Source: Ligula intestinalis (lineage: Eukaryota > Platyhelminthes > Cestoda > Diphyllobothriidea > Diphyllobothriidae). Taken from it: a stretch of DNA of 64,000 nt. Below the pieces are notes generated by a model. That model was not told where the DNA came from. It saw nothing but the letters and a program-made list of their open reading frames with translations, and ran no database searches. The translations under genes and the position numbers were made by a program. This document shows positions 53,240-63,967 of this stretch, piece by piece (position 1 is the first letter of the stretch; each line of letters opens with the position of its first letter). The stretch is from contig JAYGXS010000001.1 of assembly GCA_036362985.1 (NCBI GenBank), positions 74,019,691 to 74,083,690 on the forward strand. Direction: 5' to 3'.

Positions 53240-55185
53240 AATCCGGTAGCTATCACTGTTGCATAAGCTACGGACTGGAGCATTGAACACACTACGCGGG
53301 TTCGAATTTCCTTAAGACATCAGCTACCCAACATCGACATACCAGCATACTGGCCTCAAGTCATCATGACGAGCACAATTTAACGTCGCTGGTGAATTAG
53401 GCCGCCAAGTTACCCACAAAAGTGACATTAACCCGAACAATATGAGGCTGCTGGCCGGACCAGAAGGCAACCCTCATGATTAACGACAACCACCTTTAAA
53501 CGCTAGATTCAAATACATTGCAGGGCTGTTGAATAACTGACGGTGGGAACCACATCCACGCCCGAATCAAGATTACTGCATGCCCATGAAGGTGGTTCTT
53601 GGCCTCTCACATCACACCGATTTTAACAACATCCCAAAATACAGAGCATGTGATAACGATCGCTGGATCAGGAATATAAAAATACAGGTTTACGACTCCG
53701 GGTTCTGAGTGGATTAAACAGAATCCGGCTCAACAAAGATAGTCTACACGCCATGACATCGCGAGAAGGACGGCCAAGGCCATCTGACTTATGCATCCGG
53801 TGCTCGTGACAGCTGAAAACCCGACCCAACACAGTTCGTCAAGACACCGGAAACCCTTGAAACCCTGACACACCAAAAGGGGCACCGGCTAGAAGATCAG
53901 TTAGACCGGCCAAATTATGACAAATGATACCTTCAAAGAAGGTTTTTCATACAGTTAACTAGATCCAAGGAGGCAGACTTCCTATTTACTCCTACCTGTT
54001 ACGACAGCACCAGGTTTTTCCTTGTTAGACTATCAAAGACAACAACGCCCAGCATGTTAAAAGAGCGGTTACCAATTGCGTGCGGTTATAGCTTACCAAT
54101 GACAGACTACCTGAATTAGTAGATATATGCTTCCGCAGTGGTGTTTGGATCAGGGCTCAGAATGAATATTAGTTCGAACGACTGCGAGAGTTAAGAGACT
54201 CATGGAAGACCATTCAAGTTGTCATTTTCAGAAAGCTGGTGATGTTGTATAATAACGACCCTGGAAACCGTACAGAGTACGGGAACATTTTTACGTGCAT
54301 ATGCATTTCATTGATAAGCACAGATGCATAATCAAAAAGTGTGCCCTAAAAAACAACTGTTGGCTTATTTTTCAAAACAAAATAAGGAGGGGGAGGGGTC
54401 AGCATCATTAGGTTATTTGGTAAGTAGCGTAAAATTACGCAAAGTAGAAGCAGCTTGATTGGTGTCGGACAGGATAATGAGCTAAATACACAGAGAGGAA
54501 AACCAAGAAAACAGAAAGTGGTAGGCAGCAGGGAACGCTGAAGAGGCGAAACCATCCTAGTCACGTCAGCAGAAGCGGAGCAATGCTAACAAGGTTGAGA
54601 GCTTGGTGGAGACACATTAATCCCCAATTTTTCCAGCGCCTAGACAGAAGGACAAGAGGATACACTTTTGTGAATATGCAAGCACCGCAGTAAAACGTTA
54701 AAAAGTAAAAACAGCATGTGGCAGGACACGCCATTAGTAAGCACGTTAAAATAAACAGTCGGTGTTAGACCTTCAGAACGTCACGGGTTGCACAATGAAC
54801 GGATCAGAAATCGGTTTGGGCGTAAATCACACCACCTTCGTTGCAAAAACGGGATAGCTTAACAGTCTTAAGATTGCATTTTTTAAATAAATAAAAATTG
54901 TTTGACTAGCTTTTATTATCTAAAACAACCAAGTGAGTATCATATCATAAATATCGCCTTCAATAAGTACCAAATTAAAGAACCACTTTAAGGTTGTGTG
55001 GTAGATCGAAGAAATCACCTTCAGGTTACCCTTTGCTTTTCCAGGGTAAACCAATGCGCCTACCAGCGGTCAGATGGAATACTTTGGATGCTGCCGTCCA
55101 TCAGTTTTTCCTAAAGGTGGATGCCTGAGCAAGATTAAACACCTAACTCTTCTTCATGCTATCAGCCGGATGCCGAACCTACTTT
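53240..55185. other. no recognised gene
   Basis: 53400-53900 has scattered phrases suggestive of an old retroelement (for example GGATCAGGAATATAAAAAT) but no motif I can defend. The rest is featureless. Confidence 0.35.
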
Positions 55186-55189
55186 GAGA

Positions 55190-55315
55190 ACCGAGGTAGT
55201 TGAGAAGAAGACGACTTGATTGCTGGGACAATACATTTATTCGCCAGCGATCGAATCGTTTTCCTCTCAATTGCTTCCTGGAACTCGCATCTTTGCTTGT
55301 ATTAGCAACCGAGGA
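55190..55315 (+). mobile_element. solo PLE family B-like terminus
   Basis: AATACATTTATTCGC, CGATCGAATCGTTTTCC, CTTCCTGGAACTCGCATCTT and TGTATTAGCAAC follow the order of the family B end at 9050-9120. No coding sequence is attached. Confidence 0.5.
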
Positions 55316-55319
55316 AGTA

Positions 55320-55825
55320 CTGAGCTTAAACGGATGGGTTTGGAGGGTTGCTTAAATGTTTAAGATGACCACTTCTAAATTCAATCGGCAGTAGGTGATC
55401 ACAAACAGGTTTGCATTCGAAATACGGAACGACTAAATTCCAAATTACACAGACTATCCCGCCAATTCATACATGCAATGTGTACTACATGGCTCTGGTC
55501 GAGACGTTGGCATAGTCACGGGGTAACTGTGTTTTTTCACAAAGTTTACAACATGATCCACGGTCTCCTTCATGTTCTATAAGGCGCTATCATAATGACC
55601 TAGCGATGTGGTTTGGTGTGTTGGAGGATGTCGTAAACTTGCAGTTTACAATCCTCATGAATAAGTGAAAAGCCGACTGGTGTAGTAAACTTTGTGGGAA
55701 GAGCATGTGAATCGGCAACCCTCTGCCCCTCCGCAACCCCCCCCCTCTTCCTCGTAATACGGGTGGCCTTGCGACAAATTCCAGCAGGAGTAAATAGTAC
55801 CGTGTCCTTAGCCTAAAACTAACCC
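55320..55825. other. no recognised feature
   Basis: About 500 nt; a C-rich run near 55735. No coding block or repeat was recognised. Confidence 0.4.
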
Positions 55826-55829
55826 AAAC

Positions 55830-56010
55830 ACTGGTTGATGAAGGCTCACCGATCGGTTACAGGACGCACGCGTCGCGATCCGTTTTGTGGCTTCCTCTAA
55901 AGCCCCGCCAGAAGCCGCACAGCGGCTAACACTATAGCTAGGTGACATGACTGAGCCTCGTAAGCGACCAGTGAGCTTTCATCAGCCAATTTCAATAGTT
56001 CTGACAAATG
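55830..56010 (+). repeat. SINE-associated repeat, copy 2
   Basis: Shares GGACGCACGCGTC, CCCGCCAGAAGCCGCACAGC and ACACTATAG blocks with 15405-15530. In both places a minus-strand CATCAGCCAA motif and then the SINE 3' module follow, so the two repeats probably travelled together. Confidence 0.45.
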
Positions 56011-56021
56011 CCGGCAAAATA

Positions 56022-56185
56022 AGGAACCTGTGGCGCAGTGGATTAGAGCGTTGGACTTCTAAACACCAAGTCGTGGCATCCATCCTCGGGCAATGCACTT
56101 TCTAGGGTTGGGTATGACTGACTGGTGACGGCTAATGAGCCAGAAATGGCCATTCTAATCGCCTTTGTCTTAGTCGGCAATGTTC
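56022..56185 (+). mobile_element. tRNA-derived SINE with hammerhead-like module, copy 3
   Basis: A perfect A box, TGGCGCAGTGG (56031-56041), is followed by a tRNA-like stretch (ATTAGAGCGTTGGACTTCTA) and a decayed B box. The 3' module has CTGGTGA (56122-56128, one core change), C, GGCT-AATG-AGCC, A, GAAA (56143-56146), TGGCCATT. A telomere-like degenerate run follows at 56185-56275. Confidence 0.65.
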
Positions 56186-56737
56186 ATCTAACTAACCCAA
56201 ACCTTAACTCTAATCTGAACCCGAATAGTGCCCTTAGCCTTAAAGGTAATCCTATACTTAGTATTACCGGACTTTAAGTCAAAGCCGCATGTATTACGGT
56301 CAGTTCCTATTTCCATGTCCTAACGTAAACCTATTTGGAGCCGAAAGATTTACTTCGCTCAAAAAAGAAAAAAACATGCTTTAACAACAAATTAGTGTAC
56401 GAACTTAACCGCTTGCCCGGATGCTGCCTAACAGGGTTGAGCATAAACAGAAATCATGGTGTACGCTACTGAAGGCTCATACACACCGGTGATTCAAAAA
56501 ACTGTCCTTCAAAAGGCAGCACACACCTGTGAAGGAAAATGCCTGATAGTCCACTTCCCGCTAATCAGTTTTTTTACCATCACTCCCGTCATTCTTTCCA
56601 TTTGGCAACCCATCCAAAACTTTTGGTCCGTGCTACAGGAGTTAGCACGCTTAGCACGCTTAGTGAACCAAATAAGTAGGCACAATAAGCCAATGTGTAG
56701 AAAAAAATTCACCAAATGTCCCCTTACTTAGTAAGGC

Positions 56738-57723
56738 ACAGTACGCGTCAGAATTCATGCAACATGCCCACATATGCGAAAGGTTGACACTCTCTCGCTA
56801 ATCGACATTAAGTCAGGTTGTGATACTGATTATCGTATAGGCTATTTTGAAGTTATTTCAGTCATCATAGGATGTCGGCCTTTTAACGAGCTTATTTCTG
56901 ACCACTAACAAAACGTGTGTACTGTAAAAGTAACCATTTAAACAGTATGCGTTTTATCTTTGTTTCGCCTGCTATATATATATATTTTTTTACGGAAAAC
57001 ATGCACAAAAAATTACTTTTCGTACTCGTTTGCTAAAAAATTACGCCATCTTTAAATTTTATACTCAAAGAAAGGGTATCTTTCAGTTTTCAAAAATCTC
57101 TGATTATGAGCCTTTTACAATTGTGAGGTGTTTATTCATAATACATCGTATCCGTCAATTTAGTAATGCTGGCTGTACTGTATAAAGCACGTTCCACACC
57201 TATTGAAATATTTTATGAGAACTATGTGACTTCTACCACAAACTGTAGACGACAACGTAGTTTTCCTTAAACAGGATGTGCACAGTGCGCAGTTTTTAAA
57301 CCTTGAATTCGAGTGTAGCAGTCAGTAGGTTTCAAAATTATTCGGCAATTTAGAAAGAAATTTAAAACCGAAAGATACCCTTTCTTTAAGCATAAAATTT
57401 AAAGAAGGCGTAAGTTGCTACCAAACGAGTACAAGAAACACCTTTTCTGTGTATGTTTCCATAAAATATATTTGAATTAATAAAGGCAGTCAAAATGGAT
57501 GATAAAAACGCATACTATTTAAGTAGTTACTTTTTACAGTACATACGTTCTTTTAGTGGTCAGAAAGGAGCTCACTGAAAAGCCCGCATGCAAACATGAC
57601 TGAAATCACTGCGGAATAGACCACACGGTAATCAGTATCACAACCTGAGTCAATTCCGATTAGCGAAAACGTATCAATCTTTCGCATATGTCGGCATGTT
57701 GCACGAATTCTGGCGCGTACTGT
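56738..57723. mobile_element. MITE family 1, copy b, complete, about 380-bp inverted repeats
   Basis: Tips ACAGTACGCG and CGCGTACTGT are exact inverted ends. Arms 56738-57110 and 57345-57723 match in reverse complement along their length (CAGAATTC(A/G)TGCAACATG, CATATGCGAAAG, CAGGTTGTGATACTGATTA). The roughly 235-nt interior is not repeated and has no frame. It is non-autonomous; the tips do not identify the transposase family with certainty. Confidence 0.85.
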
Positions 57724-57855
57724 AGTTTTGTGTGTATACTGCTATTAGTGAAAATCCAAGGAGGATGAAGGCGAAGGGAGAACGAAAAGAGGCCCATGCA
57801 TCGGGAAATATGGGGAAGGAAGGATGCGTTTTGCATTTCTTTTTTTAAAATACCT

Positions 57856-58267
57856 GAATAAGAAAGGCTGTAGAATTGGAATTGGCTTGGGAGCCCTGGG
57901 GAAGGAGAGAAAATTGAATCCTCTTGCTGTCGTTTTGAATGCCCCCCGAGTCGTTGGAGCCGGCAAACGGAGGGTAGGCAACATCAGCTCTCGGCGAAGA
58001 GGCGCGCATAGCACTGACATCGGAATCCGTTACCTGATATAAGCTAAGACAGCATGCGCTATGACGTTTCTGTACTGCCTGAAAGTGCTTCAGCAGGCTG
58101 TCAAAGTCAGTGCCGGGCGGGTTGGCGCAAAGCTGTTCCGATTCTCTGCAAAAAAAAGCAAAAAGCACTTTAAAGTACGGCCTAAATGGGGGGAGAGAGA
58201 GTAACAATGTCTGTAGCGCATAGTCGGCACACAATTTGGCTTGACAATCCAAAGCTTCCAAAGCAGC
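57856..58267 (-). CDS. candidate two-exon host gene fragment, unrecognised
   Basis: Exon 58267-58206 follows a strong acceptor (CTGTTTCGCAG) and encodes AALEALDCQAKLCADYALQT. A 60-nt intron (58205-58146, GTTACT...TTTTTTTTGCAG) is followed by an exon from 58145 in matching phase: ESEQLCANPPGTDFDSLLKH and FQAVQKRHSACCLSLYQ. This exon may end at CAG|GTAACG (58034) or at CAG|GTATTT (about 57856). The peptide looks helical and soluble. No family was recognised, and the start and end of the gene were not found. Confidence 0.4.
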
Positions 58268-58630
58268 CTGCGAAACAGACACAGACTTCAAATAAAAAGA
58301 GGTCAGACGAGAGGAGGGCTGTGGTGGATCGGACGGACAGGAAGAGAAAAAAACTGGGCAGAGGAGGCCCCTGGGACTACCTGGTGGAATCGGACAGAGT
58401 GTAACTGGGAAGGCACTGAAGTCGACGTCGCAGGGTCTCGAAAGCTTCTGTCTGCGGAAGACACATTAGGAGGCAGTAGAGAGTCTCTTGCAAAGCAGCG
58501 CTGTACCTCTTATCGATCAAGTGAAGACGCAGAGCTGTATGGACAAAAATTCACAAAAAGACCAATATGTACATACGGTGAGGTGGGACGCCCAAAAGTA
58601 TGATATACTAGTGACATTAAGAGGGATTGC

Positions 58631-58650
58631 AGCGGCCGCTAGCGGCCGCT
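58631..58650. repeat. 20-bp GC-rich perfect palindrome
   Basis: AGCGGCCGCT twice in tandem, so the whole 20 bp is its own reverse complement and contains two NotI sites. It lies at the start of repeat X copy 2. No vector-like sequence flanks it. Confidence 0.9.
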
Positions 58651-58719
58651 GTGTGAACTCGTGATCGCTGACTCATCACGCCAAGGTTGCAGTCGCGTTG
58701 ACTGCCCTTAACACGCGCT

Positions 58720-59110
58720 CTTGTGTGAACGGCCGCACCCAGTCCACCTCTCCCTCAATGTCGGGCGCGACTTACTAATACGCTTAGTCTCGGTGGCACC
58801 CATGCCGGTGTGTAACCTCGCGAGGTCCAACCAATCACCTTCAACGCTGCATAAGACAAAGACAGCTTTCGGTGGCCGCTCGGATTACTGCCGTTTAAAC
58901 ATCACTTCGGGCACTGTCCCGCTCGGGTGCAGTTCAGGATTCGTCCGAATCAAATCTCCTCCTACTTATTCTTCCAATCCATCTGTACAGAATATATGGT
59001 TCCTACTACTCTGGCCTTTCTATGACTTCTCTCTTCTCCTAAGGAACCGGGTCCGGATGATCGAAGCCGTTAGGGTTACCCTTATTAGCCTTAACACTAT
59101 GCGATAGGAT
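58720..59110 (+). repeat. dispersed repeat X, copy 2
   Basis: Same order of blocks as 28980-29350: CCAACCAATCACC, TCCATCTGTACAGAATATA, CCTACTACTCTGGCC, CTATGACTTCTC and CACTATGCGATA. No frame. Its identity is unknown. Confidence 0.4.
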
Positions 59111-59213
59111 AACAATGTACCACTGTAAAGCAAACCATCGTATATGTAAGGGTTTATTTTCAAACGCCTCTTCATGTGGCTTCGGCCGACGAAAGAAATG
59201 GAAGATCATTGCA

Positions 59214-59395
59214 TACAAGTTGATACAAGGGAAAATGCGAGTCCCAGAAAGTAACTGAGAAGAAGTAGACACCATTGGTAACACAAGAACTTTATTCGGA
59301 ATCCGAAACGCCATGTGAATAAAGTTCTTGCTGCAGCAATCGTTTCTTGTTCTTCTCAGTCAATGCGTGCATTAGCCTATTTTAACAATTTAACT
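59214..59395. mobile_element. head-to-head PLE family B-like termini
   Basis: The minus-strand half (59214-59300: GGGAAAATGCGAGTCCC, AACTGAGAAGAAG) and plus-strand half (59300-59390: AATCCGAAACGCC, CTTGTTCTTCTCAGT) mirror each other. A 13-bp perfect inverted repeat, AAGAACTTTATTC (59285-59297) with 59317-59329, lies at the centre. Confidence 0.55.
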
Positions 59396-59889
59396 AAATA
59401 ACCCACTGTTAAGTCACCCGCGGCCTCGGTGGAGTTCGAAGCCTCGATGGGAAGGGTACAGTTTTAGTAGAGTCGACGCTTTAGTCCGGTGAGTCACAGG
59501 GCCCCCACCGAGAGTCGTGAGTTTAACCATATGTTCGGTCAAGTTACCAGCCTAACTTACTGTATGTTACGGAATCCAAAATCAGTTACAACAGAATGAC
59601 TGTCCAAGCGGATTTTCGGTCAAGAGTTCGCGAGATGATCACCAGACAAGTCTAACTAATCTGTTTTCCCAAACTTGAACTGACTGATTGATTGGGAAAA
59701 CCTGCTCGGACAGTCAGCCTACTTTATCAGAAGTTATGTATTTTATACTTTGCAGTAATTTGGACGGATAGTTTTAAGGTGTTGGGAATGCGCCCATTCC
59801 CACGATTTCTCATCTTACAAAGAGGCCGTCGAGTGCAACTCCACGCCGCTGTCATGAGAGTGCGCGCCGTGGCTATCGATTTTTCTTCA

Positions 59890-60115
59890 TAGCTGATTGG
59901 TTCCCTGTCGCTGACGCCTGCTCATGCAGCGGACTGAATAAATACCCCGGAGACTTTTGTAAGTGTGAGTTGCTTGTCTTGCTTGTGTTAATAAACTTCT
60001 CCTCCTGACCGATTGACTGCTCTTGTTCTCTCATGCGGGCGTTCGGGACAACAGCCGGGCTCGCTCAGAGTTCGCGCTGATTACAAGTACCTGACGCGGG
60101 CCATAACAGAGCCAA
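59890..60115 (+). promoter_or_regulatory. LTR-like or promoter-like segment
   Basis: An inverted CCAAT box (GATTGG near 59904), a TATA-like GAATAAATACC (near 59936), a polyadenylation-like AATAAAC (59989), then CGGGACAACAGCC. The spacing resembles a compact pol II promoter followed by a poly(A) site, as in a solo LTR. No second copy or internal region is in the window. Confidence 0.25.
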
Positions 60116-60119
60116 ATTG

Positions 60120-60655
60120 TGATAAGTCATGCGTTAGCCATACGCAAACCATGTGCTTTCTGTTATGGTTTCGAACCTACTGAGACCGCCGAGTTTTGCA
60201 CCGATGGGTACTTGAGCAAATTGAAATGGAAGATGTACAAGCCTAGTAAAATTTGATGTCAGTATCACTAGAAATAAAACGCAGGTATTTTCGGAACTTA
60301 TTAGACATATACACGACTTGCACCAAGTAGATGTGCAAACAGTCATCCATTTGTAGTTTCGGTGATGCAAATAACGCCTTACTGAGGACGTTAAGCCCAG
60401 AGTCCAAAAATGATCGCCTGAATAGTAATCAGGACATGAACAGTCTTGTAGAGGATGTTCATGCATAATTGTAGCTGTGGTCCGCCCAGTTACATTAGGA
60501 GGCTGAAGCTAATAAAAAATGAGATTCAGATGTCTGAAGCCCTTGATGTTTGCAGATGGCAAAACAACTTGTACGTGCGTAGCTATCCGATGAGTCAGCT
60601 AGCTAGCGGGAATGTTTGCCTTCTCAGTTAGAAAAAAAGTAGGTGCATTTGATTC
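60120..60655. other. no recognised feature
   Basis: The minus-strand frame 60466-60134 has no recognised domain. Nothing else was seen. Confidence 0.4.
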
Positions 60656-60658
60656 AAA

Positions 60659-62186
60659 AGTCGTGTTGGCAAACGATCGTTTTCGGTCATTCATCGACAG
60701 GCCAGTACATGACATGGGGAATAAAATTGGTCAATTAATTACAGCGATTATATAATCGTCAGCTTAGGGAAGGGGGAGGGGGAGAAAAAGGGTGAGGGTA
60801 ATTAAGCAGCTGAGTTTTCCCTCGTCTCCTGAACGCGGGCGCCTGCGCGGGTAGGACGCTGGTTGCCATGCCCAGATGAGACAGAGGGGATGTTCTCGCG
60901 GTCCGCGGATTTAGTTTTGTATGTCAGCCGCGCAGCTTGCGCTTGACTATCCTCCGTAGCTTCGTTTTCTTTGGCTTCAGTAGGTGTTGAATTTTCGCGT
61001 GCAGTCGGCCAAGGGAGGCCGATGGCTTGAACCAGCGCCTTTTGACAGCATAGAATGGGTTTTGCTAGCCGGATTGCCACTGCTTCTGCTGTGGCTAACA
61101 CCCGTTTGCGCAGGCCTTTGGAGAAGTGCGTTGGCGTGCGGTATATGATCCGAAAGGCTTCACTCGCGTCCACTTGGTGGTTTGTATCGGTCTATTCTTC
61201 TCTTTGCTGAGTCAGGCTGGTATGTGCTCGCGTATTCTTTTCTCCAGACATCGCGTTGTTCGGCCAATATAGCCCGCTCCATGGGAACAGGTGAACGAAT
61301 AGATGCACATCGATGTGGCCTGAAACGATAGTCTGTCTTTACCGCCCATTCGTATAAGGGGAGAGTTAGTGAAGAGAAACCGCAAGTTTGCAGCCGGGAA
61401 GGCATTCATAACTGCTGTCCTCAGGCGTCGTCTCACCAGCTCACTTGCTGCGTCTCCCATAAAAGGCGGCCTTATAAATAGATCTTTCTTTTCGGCCGTT
61501 GCAACTGAGGCCTTTGTGACACGCTCCCTGATGTTCTGAAGGATGAACCGCTCCGGATAACCGTTTTCCTGGAGTGTGTCCTTTAGTTGCTGCAATTCTA
61601 CTTCCGCTATTTCAGGAGAGCAGATACGGCGTATTCTGGCTGCCATTCCCTGGACTAAGTTCCGTTTGACGTTAAGGGGGACGAAACTGTGAAAATTAAC
61701 GTATTGCCCAGTCCAGGTTTTCTTTCCAAATAGTCGGCGTTGTATCGAGCCATCTTCTTGTCTGTGTAAGAGGACGTCTAGGAAAGCGAGTTCCTCGTTC
61801 GCCTCTGTTTCCACTGTAAATGTGAGTGCTGTGTGGGCGGTATTAAATTTTTGGACTAGACTATCGATATCAGCGGTCTTCTTTGTCAGCCAAAAGATGT
61901 CGTCCACATATCGACCATAGAACTTAAGGTCATTGATAGTGTCTTTGAGCTTTGTTTCCTCGATCTTGCCCATGAAGACATTTGCCAGGAATGGTCCAAG
62001 TGGTGAGCCCATGGCCACTCCGTCAATTTGCCAGTATAGCCGGCCATTACAGATAAATTGTACATTTTGTGTACAGGATGTCAGTAGATCTTTCAGCCTC
62101 TCCACTGTCATCCCTATATGGTAGTGTGTTTCCCGTATGACCTGACGATGAATGACCGAAAACGATCGTTTGCCAACACGACTTTG
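60659..62186 (-). mobile_element. PLE family D, 5'-truncated, with short inverted ends
   Basis: A 37-bp perfect inverted repeat (TCGTGTTGGCAAACGATCG, then TTTTCGGTCATTCATCG) lies at 60661-60696 and again, inverted, at about 62149-62185. Between them is the element with RT motifs B and C, GIY-YIG and a C-terminal tail. The first RT motifs are missing. The copy at the coding end contributes in-frame codons before the true PLE sequence. Confidence 0.75.
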
Positions 62187-62222
62187 CAATCGTAGAAATG
62201 GGAATTTTTGATTTTGATTCAT
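60802..62222 (-). pseudogene. PLE family D reverse transcriptase and GIY-YIG nuclease
   Basis: The frame 62222-61212 (336 codons): RETHYHIG, YWQIDGVAMGSPLGPFLANV (motif B), KFYGRYVDDIFWL (motif C, catalytic DD), LAFLDVLLHRQEDG, NLVQGMAARIRR, LQENGYPERFI. Then the nuclease start, MCIYSFTCSHGAGYIGRTTR and CLEKRIREH, with the conserved Gly and Arg, and a stop. The rest continues in other frames (61405-61160 and 61173-60802): VDASEAFRIIYRTP and a charged tail. At least one stop and one frameshift break it. Sequence differs strongly from families A-C, so it is a separate lineage. Confidence 0.85.
62142..62162 (+). ncRNA. short hammerhead-like core in the inverted terminus of PLE family D
   Basis: CTGACGA (62142-62148), TGAATGACC, GAAAACG. 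The opposite terminus reads CTGTCGA at the same place (minus strand, about 60701-60680). Stem II is very short, so this is suggestive only. Confidence 0.3.
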
Positions 62223-62229
62223 TTACCCT

Positions 62230-63285
62230 GCGATCACAACTTGTCAATCGCAAGCGACCACGTTCGCATGAAGTAGGCACAAGACCAGTGACTGGGGCGT
62301 AAGTCAGTTTGCGGTGAAGCAGACTTACACAACCTCTATTGCACTTCCTCTCTCTCTCTCTTCCCTGGTTCGCCTTGCTCCCAGGGTAAAATAATGTCAA
62401 GATGATAGGGCAGTGAGCGCAAGAGCATCCATTAGACAAGAAAACACCTTGAACTGTAATAAATGACATTTCAAACCTACAAATGAACTTAAAACAAGGC
62501 TGGCTGAGAAAAGAAGTGGGCCCATGGCGGTTCATTATCCCAGTACACATCGATGTGCTGAACTCTGCCGTGTATAACCAGGCCCACGAACTTCAGTAGC
62601 AGGCGATAGGATCTGATTAAAGTTTCCATAAAGATCAACCTCCAGGAGCAGATACTGAAGTTTTTAATTGTGGTTGGTCTTCTTAGGGCGACAGATTGAA
62701 ACTATTCCAGATAATTAGGACAGTTTGGCCTTTGCCAACGATGATGTCTATCGTGCACCCACATGACCTGGTGGGCACATGACAGTGGCGTGCGTGTACA
62801 TTGGTTTATAATGACATCAAACGTGTGTAATTATAGAAAACAAGCCATAAACGTCTTCCGTTAGCGTGAATAGAAACACAAAGACAGGTATGCCTGAAGC
62901 CTGGGTAAGATCGATGTAGCCCGGCTCTGACCTTAGCTTCCCCCTCATAAACAAACAGGAGCAATGTGAAACTATAACATACTAAAATACACGATTTGGA
63001 CCTTTGCCAACTAAACGGGTTAACGTGGTCAAGTCTTAGTTGAAAGTCGGATAGAAACCACACGTTGATGTGGTCCTTATAACATTGATTTGGCGTCCAG
63101 TACCCCCTGATTGAGGTTGGGTACGTGTAAATTCATAGGCAGCTTTGCACATGTTGAACGACTCTATAGCTTCGTTAACTGCTACTACTCCGGTCTTTGC
63201 ATTGGGTACCAGGTGGAAGTTTAAATAAGGGCTCAAATTGTCTAAATAACTTAATTTTTGGTTATGAAAAAGCTAACCATAAATA
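62230..63285. other. no recognised gene
   Basis: A (TC)n run near 62345. Short frames without domains. Confidence 0.4.
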
Positions 63286-63289
63286 GTTT

Positions 63290-63690
63290 ATTGATAGTTG
63301 TAGTTTGTTTTATTTTTCTGTTTAGTTTATTTAGTTTAGTTAATTTTTTATTGAGGTTAGTTACGCTTTAGTTTATCTTTTAGTTCTGTTTTTCATTAAT
63401 TAGCTACATGCGGTTGCTTTTCGAGTTGTAATATCTACTAGTTTACCTTAGCTTAGTCTAGGTAGTTTGATTTATTCAACTTAGTTACATTTTAGTTCAG
63501 TGTTTAGTTTAGGTTTTAATCCATTATTACCTTTTATTAGTTTTATTTTAGATTAAGAATAGCTTTTAGTTTAGTTAGTTTAACTCATTTTAGTTTACCT
63601 TCCTTTAGTTAGGTTACTCTAGTTTTAGTTTTGTTTGTAGTTTAGTTTTGGCTTAAATCAGTAACATGCAGTTTTATTTTATTTTTGTTT
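63290..63690 (+). repeat. TTTAG-rich low-complexity tract
   Basis: About 400 nt dominated by variants of TTTAGTTTAG, TTAGTTT and TTTTAGTT. A degenerate satellite-like tract of roughly 5-10-nt period on one strand. Confidence 0.75.
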
Positions 63691-63967
63691 CACTGTAATT
63701 TAATCTCGGAAATTCGTAGTTTTTTGCGTTGCTCAGCAGTTCCCGATATTTGCGTGGTTGCACATTTTATTGATGTGGCGCTTTTTGTTGCAAAACAGTA
63801 AATTATTTAAATAAATATTCATATTTTGCTACTTTTATACGTTTTACCTTTTACTTTACTTTTTCCTACCTCTGTAATGCTCAAACTGCATTATATTTAT
63901 TATCACCGGTCCCATATTACACAAGTGTGAAGTTTTGGTGTGCTGTTTTGGGCCCTAAATCAAACTT

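Noticed and set aside
62047..62550. 167-codon minus-strand frame overlapping PLE family D
   Set aside because: Different frame from the RT motifs; no domain; shadow of the element and its flank.
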